Positions 42,953-53,984 are shown, counted from the first letter of the stretch. The stretch is DNA of 64,000 nt from Pectobacterium sp. PL152 (GCA_021907015.1 CP091064.1:496001-560000); one strand, 5' to 3'. Made by a program: numbers and translations. Notes: a model not told the origin generated them from the letters alone.

Positions 42953-43471
42953 ATGGTAGATAAACGCGAATCCTATACAAAAGAAGACCTCCTTGCCTCC
43001 AGTCGTGGTGAGCTGTTTGGCCCGCAAGGCCCTCAGTTACCCGCCCCTAACATGCTCATGATGGACCGCGTCGTTAAGATGACAGAAGACGGCGGTAAGT
43101 ATGGCAAAGGCTATGTGGAAGCCGAATTGGATATCACGCCTGACCTGTGGTTCTTCGGTTGCCATTTCATCGGCGATCCAGTGATGCCAGGTTGCCTCGG
43201 TCTGGATGCTATGTGGCAGCTCGTCGGCTTCTATCTGGGCTGGTTAGGTGGCGAAGGTAAAGGCCGCGCACTCGGCGTGGGTGAAGTCAAATTCACTGGA
43301 CAAGTGCTGCCGACGGCGAAGAAAGTGACTTATCGCATTCACTTCAAACGTGTGATCAATCGCCGTCTGGTGATGGGGATTGCTGATGGCGAAGTACTGG
43401 TTGACGGTCAGCAAATCTATACCGCTGACGAACTGAAAGTGGGTCTGTTCAAAGACACCAGCTCTTTCTAA
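42953..43471 (+). CDS. fabA: 3-hydroxydecanoyl-ACP dehydratase/isomerase FabA
   Basis: 172 residues. Introduces the cis double bond in unsaturated fatty acid synthesis. Catalytic H71 in [20 protein letters not shown], with D85 as partner; the frame is intact from [14 protein letters not shown]. FadR- and FabR-like operators lie upstream. A GC-rich hairpin follows. The usual neighbour rmf is not found downstream. Confidence 0.96.
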   Translation: MVDKRESYTKEDLLASSRGELFGPQGPQLPAPNMLMMDRVVKMTEDGGKYGKGYVEAELDITPDLWFFGCHFIGDPVMPGCLGLDAMWQLVGFYLGWLGGEGKGRALGVGEVKFTGQVLPTAKKVTYRIHFKRVINRRLVMGIADGEVLVDGQQIYTADELKVGLFKDTSSF

Positions 43472-43486
43472 GCGTCAGATAGCACT

Positions 43487-43510
43487 GCGGGCGAAACACC
43501 TTTCGCCCGC
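43487..43510 (+). terminator. Hairpin after fabA
   Basis: Perfect stem GCGGGCGAAA / TTTCGCCCGC with loop CACC, 15 bp after the stop; the following sequence is only moderately T-rich. Confidence 0.7.
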
Positions 43511-43565
43511 GTTATCCATTTATCTCTTCGACGCACTCTCACCCTGACTTAAATCACTCGCCCTA

Positions 43566-44217
43566 TCATGACGGGCTTGTCAGCTCATTGGTGATCGACT
43601 GCCGTACATCTTGCGGTATCTTCAATTCGGTCGCTAACGCATCCAGATAGCTTTTCTCCATGAAGTGATCGACGTCAATGACCGCACAGCTCAGGAAGTA
43701 GATCTCAAGCGCCTCTTCCTCATTCTTCACGTCTTTAGCCAGCAGAACCGGGTCAAGCGGTTGCTCTATGGCTTCCTGCACCCAACGGTGTGCTTCACTG
43801 CCCAGTTGCAGTTGCTGAATGTTCTCATCGATACGCTGTTTCTCTGTAGCATCAATATGGCCGTCACTTTTAGCAGCAAAAACCAGAGCCTGAATCAGAC
43901 GACGGGCGCGAATATTGTCGGCTGAGGACTGAGTACCAAACTGCGGATCGTCCTGGTGCGTGTCGCGAACGCGTTTTTTGTACTGGTTCCACAACACCAC
44001 GCCCGCCGCGGCGCTGCCGCCAATGATCAACGCATTTTTACCCAATGAGCCCATGATCTTCCGAGTGGATTTATTCGACAACAAGACGCCAGCCAAACCG
44101 CCCAGCGCCGCGGGCTTCAGCATGTCGCCCAAATTGCCGTTTTACCCCTTGATGATGATTTCCCTGCTTGCTACCGGAGTTTAATAAGCCCTGAATCTGT
44201 TGCAGCCAATTATTCAT
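43566..44217 (-). CDS. YebE-like DUF533 membrane protein, frame broken as sequenced
   Basis: N-terminal amphipathic start MNNWLQQIQGLLN, a Gly/Ala-rich region with a membrane helix (NALIIGGSAAAGVVLWNQY), then a helical TerB-like domain (QALVFAAKSDGHIDATEKQ and EEALEIYFLSC). Two single-base losses in GGGG (44145-44148) and AAAA (44140-44143) break the frame; restoring both gives HQGGKNGNLGDMLKP and 217 residues. ATG 44217 has GAGGA at proper spacing. Role unknown; E. coli yebE responds to envelope stress. Confidence 0.8.
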
Positions 44218-44319
44218 TTTCATTCCTCGAGGAAAAGTGACATCACTGATGGTGTTATCACCCATAGTAATGGTGCGGAAGGCGTTTGTTTGTCAGATTG
44301 TGTATAGCAATGAAAAGTA

Positions 44320-44344
44320 TGGACCGCCCTTTCTGGGCGGTCCA
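44320..44344. terminator. Hairpin between yebE-like gene and betA
   Basis: Perfect stem TGGACCGCCC / GGGCGGTCCA with loop TTTCT, 20 bp past the betA stop. A TACTTTTC tail on the reverse strand fits a betA terminator. Confidence 0.75.
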
Positions 44345-44363
44345 TCTGGCTATGCGGAGAACG

Positions 44364-46041
44364 TTACGAGGCTGGTTTTAGCGGCGCTTTTCTGGTCGGC
44401 GTATTTCCGGACACATAGTAGCGCGCTTTGCTACGCGGCAGCGGCTGGCGACGGCGGATTCGGTCGGCAATCTTCTCGGCAATCATGATGGTTGTCGCGT
44501 TCAGGTTACCAGTAATAATCTGCGGCATAATGGAGGCATCCACTACGCGCAGCCCTTCCATACCGTGAACCCGACCTTGCCCATCAACCACCGCCATCTC
44601 GTCCTCTCCCATCTTACAGGAACAAGAGGGATGGAATGCCGTCTCAGCGTGGGTACGGATAAATTCATCCAGTTCCTCATCGGTCTGCACCTCCAGCCCG
44701 GGACTGATTTCTCGACCACGGTATTTATCCAGCGCAGGCTGCGCCATGATTTCACGCGTAATGCGGATTGCATCGCGAAACTCCTGCCAATCCTGTTCTG
44801 TCGACATATAGTTGAACAGGATGCTGGGGTGCTCACGGGCGTCTTTGGAACGCACCTGCACACGCCCTCGGCTAAGTGAGCGCATGGAGCCCACATGCGC
44901 CTGAAACCCATGCTCTTTTACCGCGTTACTGCCGTTGTAGTTAATCGCGACAGGGAGAAAATGGTATTGAATGTTCGGCCAGGCGAATTCATCACTGCTA
45001 CGAATAAACCCCCGCTTCAAACTGGTTACTCGCACCAATGCCTGTGCCGTTGAACAACCATTCCGCCCCGATTTTCGGCTGATTAAACCACTGTAGCGCT
45101 GGATACAGCGACACCGGTTCTTTGCAGGCGTATTGCAAATACATTTCCAGATGGTCCTGCAAATTCTCGCCGACGCCGGGCAACGCGTGCACGACTGGAA
45201 TATCGAGCGCCTGAAGCAGCGCTTTCGGCCCCACGCCAGAGCGTTGCAGGATCTGCGGCGAGGCGATCGCACCGGCACATAGCAGCACCTCGCGACGAGC
45301 CTTCGCCGTCTGCGCACTTTCGCCTTTAAAGTAAGCGACGCCGACGGCACGTTTTCCGTCAAAGAGAATCCTGTCGGTTAAGGCATGCGTCACGATGGTC
45401 AGATTTTTACGACCTTTCGCCTGATCCAGATAGCCCCGGGCGGTACTGGCGCGACGCCCCTTCGGCGTAACGGTCCTGTCCATCGGCCCAAACCCTTCCT
45501 GCTGATAGCCGTTAAGATCGTCCGTACGTGGATAACCGGCTTGTACGCCCGCTTCAACCATAGCGTGAAACAGTTCGTTGTTTCCCATCTTCGGCGTGGT
45601 CACCGACACAGGGCCCGTCGCGCCATGATAGTCATTCGATCCTACATCCCGCGTTTCCGCTTTGCGGAAATACGGCAGACAGTCAAGGTAACTCCAGTCT
45701 TCCAGACCGGGCATCGTCGCCCAGTTATCAAAATCCATCGCATTGCCACGGATGTAGCACATGCCGTTAATCAGTGATGAACCACCCAGCCCTTTGCCAC
45801 GACCGCATTCCATACGGCGGTTATTCATATGAGGTTCTGGGTCAGTCTCATACGCCCAGTTATAACGCTTCCCCTGTAGTGGGAAAGCGAGTGCCGCAGG
45901 CATTTGCGTGCGAAAATCCAACCGATAGTCCGGGCCACCGGCTTCAAGCAGCAGCACGCTGACGTCGCTTTCTTCTGTTAAACGCGTTGCCAGTACATTG
46001 CCGGCAGAACCCGCTCCGATAATGATGTAATCATATTCCAT
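44364..46041 (-). CDS. betA: Choline dehydrogenase BetA, frame broken as sequenced
   Basis: GMC-family FAD enzyme that oxidises choline to betaine aldehyde (and on to betaine) at the inner membrane. FAD motif [19 protein letters not shown] signatures [10 protein letters not shown] and [15 protein letters not shown], and active-site His in [13 protein letters not shown]. One break at the C/G run at 45009-45013: two G are missing between FEAG and GFIRSSDEF. Repaired length is 559 residues. Last gene of betIBA on the reverse strand, 19 bp after betB. Confidence 0.93.
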
Positions 46042-46060
46042 TAGGCTTTCTCCCCTTCGT

Positions 46061-47531
46061 TTAAAATACCGAGCGGAATTCACCCAGTTCAACCTGTACA
46101 GACTTGATTTGCGTATAGTGTTCCAATGTTGTTATGCCGTTTTCACGTCCGACACCCGAATGTTTGTAGCCGCCCACAGGCATTTCAGCCGGGGATTCCC
46201 CCAGGTGTTGATCCAGCAAATCCCAGCCTCAAGCTGATGAATAACCCGGTGTGCCCGATTCAGATCGCAGGTCACGATGCCGGCCGCCAGCCCATACTCG
46301 CTATCATTGGCGCGACGGATGACTTCATCCTCATCCTGATACGTCAGAATGCTCATGACCGGGCCAAAGATTTCTTCCCGCACAATCTTCATATCGTCCC
46401 GGCAATCCGTGAACACCGTAGGGGCAACGTATGCGCCTTGTGCATATTTCTCGTCAGCCATCGGTTCGCCACCCACCAGCACGCGAGCGCCTTCGCGTTT
46501 TCCACTTTCGATGTAACGCAGTACGGATTCTCTGTGCGGGAAGCTGACCAGCGGACCAAAATTCACCTGCTCGTCAGTCGGGTCACCGATACGGATGCGC
46601 TGAACGCGCGCCAGAATTTTTTCCTCAAACTGCGTCTGCAATGCCTGTGGAACAAAGACGCGCGTACCGTTAGTACACACCTGCCCTGAGCTGAAGAAAT
46701 TCGCCATCATGGCGATATCCGCCGCCTTATCCAGATCGGCATCAGCGAAAATGATCAGCGGCGATTTTCCACCCAACTCCATCGTGACCTCTTTCAGGGT
46801 CGAACCTGCGGCATTGGCCATTACCGTTTTCCGCTGGCGATCCCTCCCGTGAAAGAGACTTTGGCAATACCGGGATGCATGGTCAGCGCCTGACCAACGG
46901 ATTGTCCCGCTCCCGTCAGCACAGTGAATACGCCCGCCGGTAACCCAGCCTCGGTATAGATTTCTGCCAGCTTCAGCGCGGTAAGCGACGTGACCTCACT
47001 GGGCTTGAAGATCATCGCATTGCCCGTCGCCAGTGCAGGGGCCGATTTCCACAATGCGATCTGAATGGGATAGTTCCAGGCACCGATGCCAGCGACCACG
47101 CCAAGCGGTTCCCGGCGGGTATAGGCGAACGAAGTATCACGTAGGGGGATCTGCTGCCCTTCGAGCATGGGAACCAACCCCGCGTAATATTCCAGAACAT
47201 CCGCACCGGTCACGATATCGACGGTGCGCGTTTCTGAGAGCGGCTTGCCGGTGTCGTGCGTTTCAAGCAATGCGAGTTCATCATTGCGCTCACGCAGGAT
47301 ATCGACAGCACGGCGTAAAATACGCGAGCGCTCCATCGCTGTCATGACCGCCCATATTTTCTGCCCTGCGGTTGCTGCGCTAACCGCTCGGTCAACATCA
47401 GCGGCAGTGGCTGACTGAAGCTGGGCGATGATGTCTCCATTCGCGGGGTTTATCGCATCAAACGTATCGTCACCCGTGCTATCGACATATGTGCCGTTGA
47501 TATAAAGCTGTTGTAAACCGTAGCGAGACAT
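46061..47531 (-). CDS. betB: Betaine aldehyde dehydrogenase BetB, frame broken as sequenced
   Basis: NAD-dependent oxidation of betaine aldehyde to glycine betaine. Catalytic Glu in [13 protein letters not shown] and Cys in [13 protein letters not shown]. Breaks: one A missing in AAAA at 46827-46830 (ASGK|VMANAAG) and one G in the run at 46199-46203 ([20 protein letters not shown]). Repaired length is 490 residues, as in E. coli. AGGAG precedes ATG 47531. Confidence 0.94.
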
Positions 47532-47599
47532 AAATTCTCCTGTCTGATGGCTGCCCGGACACACGTTCCGGGCAGAAAAAGCAAAGCGATAAGGAAGGA

Positions 47600-48187
47600 T
47601 TACGTGCGAGTGAGCTGCTGCTCGATATAGTCGTAGGCAATGCTCAGCGCTTCTTCGCGGTTGAAGGCGTCATGACTTAGCGCACCACGCAGCCACAGTC
47701 CATCGATCAAGCCTGCCAACCCTTTTGCCGCAATACGTGCGTTATCTTTCGGCAAGCAATGGCTAAACTCGACGCACAGGTTGGAGTAAAGCCGCCTATC
47801 GTTAACCTGCTGTAGCCGATGGAGCATGGGGGAATGCAGGCTACTGGCCCAAAACGCCAGCCAGGTTTTCATCGCCGCGCTATTCGTCTGACTATCATCA
47901 AAATTGCCCTGAACAATCGCCCGCAAACGCGCACGAGGCGTGTTGTCTGTCAGGCTCAGCAATCTTGATTTCACCGCCAGCCCCAGATGACTAATCAGAT
48001 AGCGCATCGTCGCTTCCAGTAAGCCATTTTTATCGCGGAAGTAATGGCTGATGATCCCATTCGACACCCCCGCACGTCGGGCAATCTGTACGATCGAGGC
48101 GTCATGCATCCCCACATCGTTAATCGCTGCCAGCGTCGCGTCGATGAGCTGTTGTCGCCTGATAGGCTGCATTCCCACTTTAGGCAC
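47600..48187 (-). CDS. betI: Choline-responsive TetR repressor BetI
   Basis: 195 residues. N-terminal TetR helix-turn-helix ([20 protein letters not shown]) and an effector domain ([27 protein letters not shown]). Represses betIBA and betT; choline relieves it. GTG start at 48187 aligns [18 protein letters not shown] with E. coli BetI. First gene of betIBA; an operator lies 100 bp upstream. Confidence 0.95.
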   Translation of the reverse strand: MPKVGMQPIRRQQLIDATLAAINDVGMHDASIVQIARRAGVSNGIISHYFRDKNGLLEATMRYLISHLGLAVKSRLLSLTDNTPRARLRAIVQGNFDDSQTNSAAMKTWLAFWASSLHSPMLHRLQQVNDRRLYSNLCVEFSHCLPKDNARIAAKGLAGLIDGLWLRGALSHDAFNREEALSIAYDYIEQQLTRT

Positions 48188-48286
48188 TGCACTTCCCCTT
48201 CATTTTCTTCCTTTCATTTTTGCGCGATGAATCACGGTAAAAGACGATGATTCATGATCCGATTTGTCCCATTAAACTTTTTTTTG

Positions 48287-48300
48287 ATTGAACGTTCAAT
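48287..48300. promoter_or_regulatory. BetI operator between betI and betT
   Basis: ATTGAACGTTCAAT is a perfect 14-bp palindrome of the TTGAACGTTCAA type known as the BetI target, in the roughly 350-bp divergent promoter region. Confidence 0.8.
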
Positions 48301-48539
48301 AAAAAATGAATATCTTTTATTGCTGAAAGGTTAAAAATCTGTATCAATTATCATGAAAAATGGTGTGATTTCAGACGATAACTCCACCTTAAAAAGAATA
48401 ATTTCTTTTTTGTTCTGACGACCTTCTTCAACGGAAAGCGTACTCAGCGGATGTCCTGCGCCCCATTCTTGGTATGCGCTAAGCACACTTCGTGGAGAGA
48501 GGAATCAGATTATCTGTTCACGTAACGCAAGGGATAACC

Positions 48540-50573
48540 ATGCCAGCATCAGAAACGACCACCCAACAGGATCGCCTAAATCCTGTCGTGTTCTACACAT
48601 CAGCGGGACTCATCCTGACCTTCTCGCTGCTGACCATGTTGTTTAACAAAGAGGCAAATGCCTGGATTACCCACGCACTTAACTGGGTTTCTGCCACCTT
48701 TGGTTGGTACTACCTGCTCGCCGCCACGCTCTACATCGTTTTCGTCATCTTCATCGCCTCCTCCCGCTTTGGTTCGATCAAGCTCGGGCCGGAGCAGTCG
48801 AAACCTGAATTTAGCTTGATGAGCTGGGCTGCAATGCTGTTTGCTGCAGGGATCGGCATCGATTTAATGTTCTTTTCCGTCGCGGAACCCATTACGCAAT
48901 ATATGATGCCGCCGGAAGGACAGGGCCAAACGATGGAAGCGGCGCGGCAGGCTATGGTCTGGACGCTGTTTCACTACGGGCTAACAGGTTGGTCAATGTA
49001 CGCGCTGATGGGTATCGCTTTGGGCTACTTCAGCTACCGGTATAATTTACCGCTGACGATTCGCTCTGCCCTGTATCCTATTTTTGGTAAACGCATCAAT
49101 GGTCCGATTGGACACAGTGTTGATATCGCCGCCGTACTCGGAACCATCTTCGGTATCGCCACCACGCTCGGTATCGGCGTCGTTCAGCTTAATTACGGGC
49201 TGAAAGTCCTGTTCCAGATTCCTGAGAACCTTACCGTTCAGGCCTCACTCATCCTGCTTTCCGTAATCATGGCGACCGTTTCCGTAACGTCTGGGGTCAA
49301 TCGCGGCATTCGCTTCCTTTCCGAGCTTAACGTCCTGCTTGCACTCGGTTTGATTCTCTTTCTGCTCTTCTGGGGGGATACCGAGTTTCTGCTAAACGCG
49401 CTGGTGCTGAACGTCGGGGATTACATCAACCGTTTTACCGGTATGACGCTCAATAGCTTTGCGTTCGATCGCCCGACCGAGTGGATGAATAGCTGGACGC
49501 TGTTCTTCTGGGCGTGGTGGGTCGCGTGGGCACCGTTTGTCGGGCTGTTTCTGGCACGTATATCGCGCGGCAGAACGATTCGGCAGTTTGTCGTCGGCAC
49601 GCTGATCATCCCGTTTGTCTTTACCCTGCTGTGGCTCTCCATTTTTGGCAACAGCGCACTTTATCAGGTAATCCACGGCAATCTGGACTTTGCGACCGAA
49701 GTCATGCAGCACCCGGAGCGTGGGTTCTACAGCCTGCTGGCACAGTATCCTGGCTTCAGTCTGAGCGCGTCTGTCGCGACCATTACCGGCTTGCTGTTTT
49801 ATGTTACCTCTGCCGATTCCGGTTCGCTGGTGCTGGGCAACTTCACTTCTCGCCTCGGCGACATCAACAATGATGCGCCAAACTGGCTACGGATTTTTTG
49901 GTCAGTCGCGATTGGCCTGTTGACGCTGGGTATGTTGATGACAAACGGCGTGTCAGCATTACAGAACACCACGGTCATCATGGGGCTGCCGTTTAGCTTT
50001 GTGATGTTCTTTATTATGGCGGGGTTATATAAATCACTGCGGGTCGAAGATTACCGTAAAGCCAGCTCCTTGCAAACCTCGGCGCCGATGCCAATCTCAG
50101 GCGACGATCGCCTGAACTGGAAACAGCGCATCTCACGCGTCATGAATTTCCCTGGCACAACGCATACGCAGAAAATGCTGGATAACGTCTGTAAAGCGGC
50201 CATGGAGGATGTCGCGCGCGAACTGCGCCTGCGCGGTGCCAACGTTGAAGTCAACGAATTACCGCCTGTCGAAGATGAACGTCTGAATCACCTCGAACTG
50301 TTGGTGGATTTGGGGGATGAGCAGAATTTCCTCTACCAAATTTGGCCACAGCGCTATAGCGTCCCAGCGTTTACCTACCGGGCCCGCTCGGGGAAATCGG
50401 ATTATTACCGCCTTGAAACCTTCCTGTTGGAAGGAAGTCAGGGAAATGATCTGATGGACTACAGCAAGGAACAGGTGATTAACGACATTTTGGATCAGTA
50501 CGAACGCCACCTGAATTTTCTTCATCTTAATCGAGAAGCGCCCGGCAATACGCTAACCTTCCCAGATGCATAA
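48540..50573 (+). CDS. betT: High-affinity choline transporter BetT
   Basis: 677 residues, the E. coli length. BCCT family with twelve transmembrane helices; substrate-site Trp/Gly segments (AAGIGIDLMFFSVAEP, FFWAWWVAWAPFVGLFLARI) and a long cytoplasmic C-terminal domain (EEQ-type QNFLYQIWPQRYSVPAFTYR) that senses osmolality. Start ATG 48540 with AAGGGA. Divergent from betIBA. Supplies choline for glycine betaine synthesis under osmotic stress. Confidence 0.96.
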   Translation: MPASETTTQQDRLNPVVFYTSAGLILTFSLLTMLFNKEANAWITHALNWVSATFGWYYLLAATLYIVFVIFIASSRFGSIKLGPEQSKPEFSLMSWAAMLFAAGIGIDLMFFSVAEPITQYMMPPEGQGQTMEAARQAMVWTLFHYGLTGWSMYALMGIALGYFSYRYNLPLTIRSALYPIFGKRINGPIGHSVDIAAVLGTIFGIATTLGIGVVQLNYGLKVLFQIPENLTVQASLILLSVIMATVSVTSGVNRGIRFLSELNVLLALGLILFLLFWGDTEFLLNALVLNVGDYINRFTGMTLNSFAFDRPTEWMNSWTLFFWAWWVAWAPFVGLFLARISRGRTIRQFVVGTLIIPFVFTLLWLSIFGNSALYQVIHGNLDFATEVMQHPERGFYSLLAQYPGFSLSASVATITGLLFYVTSADSGSLVLGNFTSRLGDINNDAPNWLRIFWSVAIGLLTLGMLMTNGVSALQNTTVIMGLPFSFVMFFIMAGLYKSLRVEDYRKASSLQTSAPMPISGDDRLNWKQRISRVMNFPGTTHTQKMLDNVCKAAMEDVARELRLRGANVEVNELPPVEDERLNHLELLVDLGDEQNFLYQIWPQRYSVPAFTYRARSGKSDYYRLETFLLEGSQGNDLMDYSKEQVINDILDQYERHLNFLHLNREAPGNTLTFPDA

Positions 50574-50582
50574 CTTTCCCCT

Positions 50583-50609
50583 ATGGCGCTGAAATACAGC
50601 GCCATTTTT
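50583..50609 (+). terminator. Terminator after betT
   Basis: Perfect stem ATGGCGCTG / CAGCGCCAT with loop AAATA and a T5 tail. Confidence 0.92.
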
Positions 50610-50788
50610 CAATGTGTTATGTCTTTATTGTCCCTTTTCCGTTCATGGTGTTTTTCCTGAATCTATGGGCTATGCCGCATTCTTTGCTTCCACGATTTGC
50701 GCTTTATTTTTGAAACGGTATACTGCACACATCAAATTGAAATACAGTTTTAAAAAATGTATTTGTCCGTCACAGAAAAGGAACGAAC

Positions 50789-51427
50789 ATGAAAATTGCA
50801 CTGATTAACGAGAACAGCCAGGCTGCCAAAAACGCCATCATCGCCGAGTCTCTGACCAAAGCGGTTGCACCGTTGGGCCACACTGTACACAACTACGGTC
50901 AATATGCCGTTGAAGATGCCGCACAGCTGACCTACATCCAGAACGGTATTCTGGCTGCTATCCTGCTGAACTCTGGCGCTGCTGATTTCGTTGTGACTGG
51001 CTGCGGTACTGGCCAAGGCGCCATGCTGGCTTGTAACTCTTTCCCAGGCGTAATCTGTGGTCTGGTTGTTGACCCATCTGATGCTTACCTGTTCTCTCAG
51101 ATCAACAACGGTAACGCCGTATCCGTTCCTTACGCTAAAGGCTTTGGCTGGGGCGCTGAACTGAATCTGGAAAACCTGTTTACCCAGTTGTTCAAAGAAG
51201 AAGGCGGCCGTGGCTATCCGAGCGATCGCGTTGTTCCTCAACAACGTAACAAGAAAATCCTGGATGCCGTAAAAGAAGTGACCTACAACGACCTGATCAC
51301 CATTCTGAAAGGTCTCGATCAGGATCTGGTTAAAGGCGCCGTTGCTGGTCCTAAATTCCAGGAATACTTCTTTGCTAACAGCAAAGACGAAGCACTGACC
51401 AGCTACATCAAAACGCTGCTGGCGTAA
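50789..51427 (+). CDS. RpiB/LacA/LacB family sugar-phosphate isomerase
   Basis: 212 residues. The N-terminal RpiB fold starts MKIALINENSQAAKN and has the phosphate/active-site loop VVTGCGTGQGAMLACN; an additional C-terminal helical part (KKILDAVKEVTYNDLITILK) is longer than in RpiB (149). Members isomerise ribose-5-phosphate or related sugar phosphates; the substrate is not clear. Strong AAGGAA ribosome site. Codon use suggests high expression. Own terminator. Confidence 0.88.
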   Translation: MKIALINENSQAAKNAIIAESLTKAVAPLGHTVHNYGQYAVEDAAQLTYIQNGILAAILLNSGAADFVVTGCGTGQGAMLACNSFPGVICGLVVDPSDAYLFSQINNGNAVSVPYAKGFGWGAELNLENLFTQLFKEEGGRGYPSDRVVPQQRNKKILDAVKEVTYNDLITILKGLDQDLVKGAVAGPKFQEYFFANSKDEALTSYIKTLLA

Positions 51428-51444
51428 TCGCCCTACAGCTGATA

Positions 51445-51475
51445 AAAACCACAGGCCATCACGGTCTGTGGTTTT
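51445..51475 (+). terminator. Terminator after the sugar-phosphate isomerase gene
   Basis: Stem AAAACCACAG / CTGTGGTTTT with an 11-nt loop, 17 bp after the stop. Confidence 0.85.
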
Positions 51476-51637
51476 ATGCCTATTCCCCCTTTTTGCCTAC
51501 ATTTTAACGACACCGTTACGCGGACTATCCGTTACCGTTCAATGCTTAGCCAGACGCATCGTTCGCGCTAAATACTGCTTGACCGGAGCTAAGCGACTCC
51601 CTATAGTAGCGCCCCGTTGCCCCTTGTAGGCAACCCC

Positions 51638-51727
51638 GGTGAGGTGTCCGAGAGGCTGAAGGAGCACGCCTGGAAAGTGTGTATACGTGAAAACGTATCA
51701 AGGGTTCGAATCCCTTCCTCACCGCCA
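51638..51727 (+). tRNA. tRNA-Ser (anticodon GGA)
   Basis: 90 nt class II tRNA. Acceptor GGTGAGG pairs with CCTCACC, discriminator G, CCA encoded. Anticodon loop CUGGAAA with GGA; long variable arm (TATACGTGAAAACGTATC) and T arm GGGTTCGAATCCC. Immediately followed by a long palindrome. Confidence 0.96.
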
Positions 51728-51774
51728 TATAAAGAAAACGCCCTTAACTTACGTTAAGGGCGTTTTCTTTATAT
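51727..51774 (+). terminator. Long perfect palindrome after tRNA-Ser
   Basis: A 22-bp arm from 51727 (last A of CCA) pairs without mismatch with 51753-51774 across the loop TTAC. The right arm ends in TTTTCTTTATAT, so it can act as the tRNA terminator. The arms are much longer than a terminator needs. A degenerate relative of the core lies at 51909-51940. Confidence 0.85.
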
Positions 51775-52404
51775 CGTTGGAACGGATGAGAAACTTTGAC
51801 AAGGTTCGACAAAACGCGAGGACTGGCGTTTTGGACCGCCAACGGCGGCCCACAGGGCGAGCGGCAGAACACTGCGAGTCAACTCCTATGGCATACTCAT
51901 ACCAGCCGCCCTTGACGTACGTCAGGGACGCTTTCTTTATGGAAGCCAGTAAGGAAGTCTCGTCGCAATGACCATCTATTGACAAAAAACACGCTCCGCA
52001 GCGGACTTAAACAAAGTAACATCTTTACTCCATCAGCCTAATTAAGCAGATAACGCCCTTTAAAAGTACCGAACAGTTATTAACTTCACCGCTATTATTA
52101 ATTCCGTTGGTATTTATTTTAAAAATGTGACCGTTATCTCCATGAGATGCATCAGAAACCCGATAATAAAATAGCACGCTAAATATTCTAGTAAAAACCA
52201 TCCATTATAATAAAAAACATCACAACAGCATCACATATGATTTTATGTTCAGAGGCGATCGATAATCATAACCAGATAAAACAAGCAACTTCTGAGGTTC
52301 AGGTTATTATTAATGTAATCTTAATGTTATTGCCTGATAATGGCGAACAGACAACATTTCAATGTCATATAAAAAATATATATCTACCGACGGAGAACTC
52401 TAAC
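51775..52404. other. Repeat-like GC-rich tail and AT-rich intergenic DNA
   Basis: About 630 bp with no credible gene. 51775-51950 is GC-richer and ends with an imperfect inverted repeat CCCTTGACG-TA-CGTCAGGG (51909-51927) followed by ACGCTTTCTTTAT, echoing the right arm of the tRNA palindrome. The block looks like a dispersed repeat. 51990-52404 is AT-rich and should hold the chemoreceptor promoter. No integrase or attachment repeat seen beside the tRNA. Confidence 0.5.
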
Positions 52405-53984
52405 ATGACAATTGTAAAAAAACTGGTTCTGGCGATGAGCATCTTCGCTCTGGCGTTGATCTGTGTCGGGGATTTGGGCTGAACGCACTGAGTTCATCAA
52501 AGATCGCTTCGAGTACGTGATGACCAATACGTTGCCTAGTATAGGCAAACTGAACACTGCCAATGACGCTATTAGCAATGCCAGAACGTATCTACTACAG
52601 TTTATTCTCATTTCTGATCCTCAAAAAAAAGAAAAAAGGCAAGAAATAGTAAATGCATTAAATGAAACAGAAAAAGCATTAACGACTATATGAAAAATGA
52701 CATTTCAGACGACAACGATCTGAATCTGTCTAAAAGAATATCGAAGCCTTCAATAGTTACCGCAGTGTCATTACTCCACTCATTCAAGAGGGGGCAACTA
52801 CTGATAATTCTTCCTTGGAGCAGGGGAACATTATCGATATAGAGAAAACACTATTCCAAGGATTTCAAGATCAATATCGCTATAATTTAGATTTGGCGAA
52901 GAAACTCCAAAAAGAAAACAGTGATAACTTTAACTTAACAGCATGGATGCTAACCGGACTCATCATTGGCGCATTGGTTTTGGCAGGCACATTCTCTACC
53001 ATGATTCTGCGCTATGTTCGACAAAACCTGAATAATTTACGAGCAAAATTGACAACCATCAGCGAAACGCTGGATTTAACTCAACAAGCTGATGCACAAC
53101 GTAATGATGAGATAGGCCAAACAGCACAAGCCTTCAACGCATTGATCACGCGTTTTTCTGATGTGTTGAGCCATGTCCGTGCTTCAAGCGAGAATGTGGC
53201 GATATCCTCAAGCGAGATCGCATCGGCGAATATTGACCTCTCCTCAAGAACAGAAGAGCAGGCTTCCTCGCTTGCTCAGACCGCCGCCAGTATGCATGAA
53301 CTGTCGTCAACGGTGGAAAGTAATGTTGATAATATGATGCAAGCTAATCAACTGGGTAAAAAAGCCAATGATGTGGTTGAGCATGGTGATGCTGCCGTTT
53401 CCCGGATGATTCAAGCAATGGAGGAAATCGCCAGCGGTTCCTCCAAGGTTGCCGAAATCACCACGCTAATAGAAGGCATCGCTTTTCAAACCAATATCTT
53501 GGCACTGAATGCAGCCGTTGAAGCCGCGCGAGCGGGTGAACACGGCCGTGGCTTTGCCGTCGTCGCCAGTGAGGTTAGAACACTTTCACAACGCTCATCT
53601 TCCGCAGCAAAAGAAATCAAAACCCTGATAGATAATGCGCAGTTGGCGGTTAAAAATGGCTCCTCTCAAGCCAGCGCAGTTCGGGACTCTATTATCGATG
53701 TTAAAGACGTCATTAAGAACGTGTCAGACCTGATCAATGAGGTGTCATTGGCTTCAGAGGAACAAAGCCGCGGCATTGCACAAATCAATATTGCCGTAAA
53801 CCAGATGGAAGGAGTCACCCAGCAAAACGCAGCAATGGTTGAACAGGCATCTTCAGCCGCTGACTCGTTAAGTGAACAAGCAGCAAAATTACGCAGTGCT
53901 GTTGAGACCTTTAAGCTCAATGGAATGGAGAAACGCAGTACTATTTCACCGCGGCCATTACAGTTAGAAAACTACTCTGGATAA
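52405..53984 (+). CDS. Methyl-accepting chemotaxis protein, frame broken as sequenced
   Basis: About 526 residues when repaired. N-terminal membrane helix ([18 protein letters not shown]), periplasmic four-helix-bundle region ([15 protein letters not shown]), second membrane helix ([21 protein letters not shown]), HAMP, and signalling tip [16 protein letters not shown]. Three frame breaks, all before 52740: one extra G in GGGG at 52468-52471, one A missing at 52681-52682 and one in AAAA at 52732-52735. The signalling half is intact. No CheR-binding pentapeptide at the end. Ligand unknown. Confidence 0.88.

Noticed and set aside
46126-46689. 187-codon forward frame opposite betB
   Set aside because: Antisense to a well-conserved dehydrogenase gene.
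51546-51985. Open frames over tRNA-Ser and the palindrome on both strands
   Set aside because: They translate the tRNA and the inverted repeat; the similar peptides on both strands come from the palindrome itself.
51600-52404. Integrated element at tRNA-Ser
   Set aside because: No integrase gene and no direct repeat of the tRNA 3' end was found in the window.
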